Source: Thermoplasmata archaeon (lineage in GTDB: Archaea > Thermoplasmatota > Thermoplasmata > Halarchaeoplasmatales > Halarchaeoplasmataceae). From it: a DNA stretch of 64,000 bases. A model generated the notes under the pieces. It ran no database searches. It saw only the letters and a program-made list of their open reading frames with translations, and was not told the DNA's origin. Within the stretch, counting starts at the first letter, position 1, and each line of letters opens with the position of its first letter. The stretch is from the NCBI GenBank assembly GCA_003554965.1, contig PWHR01000078.1, positions 1 through 64,000 of the forward strand, given 5' to 3'. The position numbers and the translations under genes were made by a program. Shown here piece by piece: positions 60,161 to 64,000 of this stretch.

Positions 60161-61315
60161 ATGCGTTTACTAGAGTTTGAAGGAAAAGATATCTTTCAGG
60201 AGTTCGAAATAAACGTTCCAGAAAGGATATTAATAGAGCAGAGAAAAGATTTAGATGAAGCAGTCGAAAAGATCGGTTTTCCGATGGTTTTGAAAGCTCA
60301 AGTGCCTCTTGGGGGAAGAGGGAAAGCAGGCGGGATAAAAATAGTCGAGAGAGAATCTGAAGCTGAAAAGGCAGTAAAAGAATTACTGGACAATGAAATC
60401 AAAGGACACCCTGTAAATTATCTGCTCGCTGAAGAAAAGTTAGATATCAATAGAGAGATGTACTGTGGTATAGTGGGAGATGATAAGAATGGATCTCCAG
60501 AGATAATAATAAGTTCGGAGGGAGGCATCAACATAGAGGAGATCGCTGAGAAAAGTCCTGAAAAGATCAAGAGAAAGCGAGTTGATCCTTATAAAGGTTT
60601 GAAACCTTATCAATGCAGGAACTTGGCTAAAGAACTCGGTCTTGAGAAAGATGGTTTTAAGGCCTTCAGTGAAGTTCTATTCAAGCTGTATAATGTTTTC
60701 GAGGGATGTGATGCCAAACTTTCGGAGATAAATCCGCTGGTGGAGACCAATGACGGCAAGTTCCTCGCCACAGATTCAAAGATAATAATGGATGACCATT
60801 CGCTGTTCAGTCATCCTAAGTTTGAAAAGAAGAAGGACAGACACATCGAAGATGAACTTGAACGGGAAGGAAGCGAAAAGGGCGTTAATTACGTAGATTT
60901 AGATGGCAACATAGTCGTGATGGCAAATGGGGCTGGATTGGCCATGGCGCTGATGGACCTGATAAACAAGATTGGTTATTCTCCCGCAGCTTTCTTGGAC
61001 ACGGGAGGAGGTCTCAGCGAAAAGAGGATGGAGGATTCCTTGAATTTATTGTTCAAAAAAGCTCACAGAGACGAAGGAGTTAAAGCCATTCTAGCTACAA
61101 TAAGGTTCATGATAAGCCCTCCTGATGCGATGGTAAAAGGTCTTAAAAACGCCTTACAAAAGAAAAATGTCGATGTACCTTTGATTTTGATAGTTCGTGG
61201 AAGGAAGAGATATGTAGATAGTGCAAAGGACCTTTTGAGAGATACTGACATTGAGATTTACACGGATATTGAACAAGGTGTGAAAGCAATTAAAGAACAT
61301 ATATCTGAGAGGTGA
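60161..61315 (+). CDS. sucC: succinyl-CoA synthetase beta subunit
   Basis: A 384-residue ADP-forming beta subunit. MRLLEFEGKDIFQEFEI begins the ATP-grasp domain; VLKAQVPLGGRGKAGGIK holds the nucleotide Lys/Arg/Gly residues, KLSEINPLVET has the Mg-binding Glu/Asn, and FLDTGGGLSE the CoA-ligase phosphate loop. The frame is open back to 60083, but ATG 60161 fits the family N terminus and lies about 30 bases after a TTTATAAAT box. TCA cycle or substrate-level ATP formation. Confidence 0.93.
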   Translation: MRLLEFEGKDIFQEFEINVPERILIEQRKDLDEAVEKIGFPMVLKAQVPLGGRGKAGGIKIVERESEAEKAVKELLDNEIKGHPVNYLLAEEKLDINREMYCGIVGDDKNGSPEIIISSEGGINIEEIAEKSPEKIKRKRVDPYKGLKPYQCRNLAKELGLEKDGFKAFSEVLFKLYNVFEGCDAKLSEINPLVETNDGKFLATDSKIIMDDHSLFSHPKFEKKKDRHIEDELEREGSEKGVNYVDLDGNIVVMANGAGLAMALMDLINKIGYSPAAFLDTGGGLSEKRMEDSLNLLFKKAHRDEGVKAILATIRFMISPPDAMVKGLKNALQKKNVDVPLILIVRGRKRYVDSAKDLLRDTDIEIYTDIEQGVKAIKEHISER

Positions 61316-61320
61316 AAAAA

Positions 61321-62193
61321 ATGGGAATGTTGATAGATTCTAGATCTAAAGTTCTAGTTCAAGGCATAACTGGAAGGTTGGGTAAAAAACAGACAAAGTT
61401 AATGCTTGAATACGGTACAGATATCGTTGCGGGAGTCACTCCAGGTAAAGGAGGAGAGACTATCCATGGCGTTCCAGTTTACGATACGGTACAAGAAAGT
61501 TTAGAACATCACGATATCGAAATTTCCACATTCTATGTTCCAGCACCCTCTGTTGAAGACGCAGTGAACGAAGCCATCGAAGCTGGTATCGAATTTGGAG
61601 TGATAATCAGTGATTGGGTGCCCTATCAAGACGAGATGAAGATAAAGAGGGCTGCTTTGAACAGTGAAAAGTTCAGATACATCGGTCCCAATACGCCTGG
61701 TATAGCGATACCAGATGAAATAGCCCTTGGTATGTTGTCTTCGCCCTCTGTGATGACCGACGGTAATGTCGCTATAGTGTCAAGGAGCGGTACTCTTACA
61801 GATGAAATCGCCGAGGAGCTGACTGAGAGAGGTATAGGACAGAGCGTCGTCATGGGCCTCGGTGGAGATCCGATAGTAGGTACTAGGATGGTAGAAGCTG
61901 TAGAGATGTTGGAGAAAGACGATGAAACCGAAGTAATAGTTTTGGTTGGTGAGATCGGGGGTACAATGGAAGAAGAGGCTAGTGAGTTTATCAAGGAGAA
62001 TGGAACAAAACCTGTGGTAAGTTTCCTTGCCGGAAGGAGTGCGCCAAAACAAAAACAGATGGGTCATGCTGGAGCTATCGTGAGAGGGGTTAAAGGGACA
62101 ATAAAGAGCAAGATTAGAGCCTTCGAAGGAGCTGGTGTAGAAGTTGCTGAAACCCTTTGGGAGATACCGGATATAGTGGAAAAACATCTTTGA
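61321..62193 (+). CDS. sucD: succinyl-CoA synthetase alpha subunit
   Basis: A 290-residue alpha subunit. [20 protein letters not shown] binds CoA, GPNTPGIA and [14 protein letters not shown] are conserved, and QMGHAGAIV contains the phosphorylated His. ATG 61321 follows a GAGGTGA site and is preferred to GTG 61312, which overlaps the sucC stop. One operon with sucC. Confidence 0.95.
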   Translation: MGMLIDSRSKVLVQGITGRLGKKQTKLMLEYGTDIVAGVTPGKGGETIHGVPVYDTVQESLEHHDIEISTFYVPAPSVEDAVNEAIEAGIEFGVIISDWVPYQDEMKIKRAALNSEKFRYIGPNTPGIAIPDEIALGMLSSPSVMTDGNVAIVSRSGTLTDEIAEELTERGIGQSVVMGLGGDPIVGTRMVEAVEMLEKDDETEVIVLVGEIGGTMEEEASEFIKENGTKPVVSFLAGRSAPKQKQMGHAGAIVRGVKGTIKSKIRAFEGAGVEVAETLWEIPDIVEKHL

Positions 62194-62298
62194 GGCATCC
62201 TTATCTTCTTTGTTTCTATCATCGTAAAATTTCTTAAATGTCTCTTGAAGAAAAAAGTAAAATTTATATCATCACCTCTTTATCCCCGAACCGATAAG

Positions 62299-63552
62299 AT
62301 GGAGAACTACAGGGATGAGATATTCACCTTGGACGATTTCGATTTCGAAGGCAAAACAGTTCTTTTGAGGGTAGATATAAATTCCCCACTAGATCCGAAA
62401 AGTGGAAGGATATTGGACGATCATCGTATCCAAAGTCATATAGAAACTATCAGAAGATTGAACGATTCGAAATTGATCATTATAGCTCACCAGAGCAGAC
62501 CCGGTAAAAATGATTATACCACGCTTGAACCCCATGCAGAGAGACTTTCAAAGATCTTGAGAAAAGAGGTAAAATACGTCGATGGACTCTTTGATACCCA
62601 CGTTTTAGAGAAAATCAGAGATATGAAAAAAGGTGATATATTACTTTTAGAGAACGCTAGATTCTTTGCTGAAGAGACCTATTTAAAAGGCGAAGAAGAT
62701 CTTAACAAACATGAGAACACCCATATTGTTAAAAAACTCAGCCCTGAGGTAGATTTTCATGTTCATGATGCATTCGCTGCAGCTCACCGCGCTCAACCGA
62801 CTCTGGTTGGCTTTGCTAATGTGGTGCCCTCCATCGCCGGCAAAGTGATGGAAAGAGAGCTTGAAAATTTGAACAAAGTATTCACATTAGATGTATCACC
62901 CAAGGTTGCATTCTTGGGCGGTATGAAAGCCGATGATTCGATAGAGGTAGCGAGGCACATGTTAGAAAAAGGTGTAGTAGACAAGATCCTCACCGGGGGA
63001 GTCATAGGGAACATCTTCTTGATGGCTTCCGGTTATGATTTGGGTGATGGAAACCGAAAATTTTTGGAGAGCGAACTTACGAATTATAAGAAGATCGTTG
63101 ATGAGGCAGATAACATCCTAGATAGATGGCCTGAAAAGATCGACGTCCCTGTAGACGTAGTTCTTAATGTTAAGGGTGAAAGAAACGGGATACCTTTAAA
63201 AGATCTGCCTTCAGAATATCCTGTATTTGACATAGGTCTAGATACGATCACTGAGTACAGGAAAAAGATAGATAAAGCTTCCTTGGTAGTTTTGAATGGA
63301 CCGGCTGGAGCATTCGAGATCGAAGCTTTCTCTATAGGTACAAGAGAGATCTTCAAGGCGATAGCTCTGTCAGATGCATATTCTATAATCGGTGGAGGAC
63401 ACAGCACGGCAGTTCTAGATAAACTCGATCTAGAAGGAGAGATAGATCACATCTCGACAGGAGGAGGCTCCTGCATCAATTTCTTGACCGGAAAAGAATT
63501 AGAAGGAGTACAAGCTCTTCGACGTTCTGGGGAAGTCTTCAAGAAAAGATGA
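62299..63552 (+). CDS. pgk: phosphoglycerate kinase
   Basis: A 417-residue archaeal-type Pgk. LLRVDINSPLDPKSGRILDDHRIQ is the N-terminal substrate motif in part (usually RVDFNVP), IIIAHQSRPGKNDYTTL binds 3-phosphoglycerate, and GGGHSTAVLDKL with STGGGSCINFL forms the nucleotide site. The frame is open from 62245; ATG 62299 is preferred because MENYRDEIFTLDDFDF is the family start and a TTTATAT box lies about 30 bases before it. Confidence 0.94.
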   Translation: MENYRDEIFTLDDFDFEGKTVLLRVDINSPLDPKSGRILDDHRIQSHIETIRRLNDSKLIIIAHQSRPGKNDYTTLEPHAERLSKILRKEVKYVDGLFDTHVLEKIRDMKKGDILLLENARFFAEETYLKGEEDLNKHENTHIVKKLSPEVDFHVHDAFAAAHRAQPTLVGFANVVPSIAGKVMERELENLNKVFTLDVSPKVAFLGGMKADDSIEVARHMLEKGVVDKILTGGVIGNIFLMASGYDLGDGNRKFLESELTNYKKIVDEADNILDRWPEKIDVPVDVVLNVKGERNGIPLKDLPSEYPVFDIGLDTITEYRKKIDKASLVVLNGPAGAFEIEAFSIGTREIFKAIALSDAYSIIGGGHSTAVLDKLDLEGEIDHISTGGGSCINFLTGKELEGVQALRRSGEVFKKR

Positions 63553-63633
63553 AGTTTTTTTCTATGATGATGCAACTCAACGGAAGATTTATTATGAACT
63601 CCTAAATGGGGTCACCCCCGAGGTTAAGATAAA

Positions 63634-64000
63634 ATGAATGCGCTTATATTTGGAGCAGGCAGGCAAGCAAAAGGTGTTGCATGGTATTTAGCGAAAAAGT
63701 CGGACTTCGATCAGATAGGTATATTGAGCAGATCGGAAGGACCGATAGATGAGATAATAGATTTTGTCGGGAGCGAAAAATTGGAAAAATACGTTGTCGA
63801 TGTTATAGAAGAAACGGAAAGGCTGAAAGAAGTAATGAAGGAATACGACGTAGGGATCAATGCACTTCCCACGAGGAAGACATGTTACGCTACAGTAGAG
63901 GCCGCTCTCGATGTTGGACTAAACATGATCGATATGTTGGAAGAATATCATAGACGACCAGATCCTTATGAGGTGGAAGGTCTCGAGATCCCTGAAGGGA
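63634..64000 (+). CDS. saccharopine dehydrogenase-like protein, partial
   Basis: The first 122 codons of a gene that continues past the window. ALIFGAGRQAKGVAWYLAKK is a dinucleotide-binding GxGxxG strand-turn-helix of the saccharopine dehydrogenase/lysine ketoglutarate reductase type, and INALPTRKTCYATVEAALD followed by MIDMLEEYHRRPD matches that family's second conserved block. The start has no strong ribosome site; a short dyad GGGGT-C-ACCCC lies 16 bases upstream (63608-63618). Confidence 0.75.
   Translation, partial: MNALIFGAGRQAKGVAWYLAKKSDFDQIGILSRSEGPIDEIIDFVGSEKLEKYVVDVIEETERLKEVMKEYDVGINALPTRKTCYATVEAALDVGLNMIDMLEEYHRRPDPYEVEGLEIPEG

Overview
The window is archaeal chromosome. Direct signs are the two consecutive ether-lipid enzymes (GGGP synthase and DGGGP synthase), a TATA-binding protein, RpoK, SRP19, ribosomal S8e, an EndA-type tRNA-splicing endonuclease, an archaeal L1-P0-L12 cluster and the archaeal HMG-CoA synthase/thiolase/DUF35 trio. 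Many genes have a TATA-like box about 22-30 bases before the start codon, which implies leaderless or very short leaders; internal genes of operons have AGG/GGTG ribosome sites. A two-domain EndA, a histidine ammonia-lyase, low GC and Glu/Lys-rich proteins suggest a Thermoplasmatota-like euryarchaeon (inference, not proven). The lifestyle suggested is an amino-acid and fatty-acid using heterotroph with a sodium-pumping decarboxylase.

Layout. 1-6.3 kb: a small helical protein, tRNA-Asp, the lipid pair, tRNA-Gln, a methyltransferase, a 730-base AT-rich gap, a phosphoesterase, endA, SRP19 and S8e. 6.5-11.7 kb: a lipoprotein, DUF2085 protein, flavin reductase-like protein, an aminotransferase overlapping carbamate kinase, and a QueF-family protein. 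11.8-13.7 kb: a ribbon-helix-helix regulator followed by a strikingly short FtsZ-like GTPase with no C-terminal tubulin domain, then a run of hairpins and a partial tRNA copy in front of tRNA-Thr. 13.8-16.6 kb: a zinc-ribbon membrane protein, a phosphatase, and a translationally coupled pair consisting of a CARF-like sensor protein and a PIN-domain protein. 16.6-28.2 kb: cysS, pheS, hutH, a dUTPase, MATE exporter, membrane proteins, an E1-like enzyme, a ThiI-type sulfurtransferase, rpoK and rps2. 28.4-37.2 kb: TldD/TldE, ornithine aminotransferase, TBP, an XRE regulator and the mevalonate-entry cluster. 37.2-44.1 kb: S9 peptidase, acyl-CoA synthetase and a thiolase/hydroxyacyl-CoA dehydrogenase/enoyl-CoA hydratase operon. 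44.2-46.3 kb: L12, P0, L1. 46.4-54.1 kb: an accessory region with a polytopic membrane protein, a transglutaminase-like protein, an IS481-like element, a broken UbiA gene and a radical SAM enzyme. 54.2-64 kb: a CrtC-like lipocalin, cupins, biotin ligase with the oxaloacetate decarboxylase/pyruvate carboxylase subunit cluster, sucCD, pgk and the start of a saccharopine-dehydrogenase-like gene that runs off the window.

The most unusual content: (i) an IS481-like element with clean 15-base target duplication whose transposase is interrupted by small double-hairpin inserts. Two of these share stems and spacer, differ in loops, and show paired base changes that keep the stems. (ii) A GTPase-domain-only FtsZ behind an RHH regulator with palindromic promoter sites. 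(iii) A CARF-like/PIN gene pair with no CRISPR locus in sight. (iv) A hairpin chain plus a 23-base copy of the 5' end of tRNA-Thr. All assignments are from reading the sequence; no database search was done.
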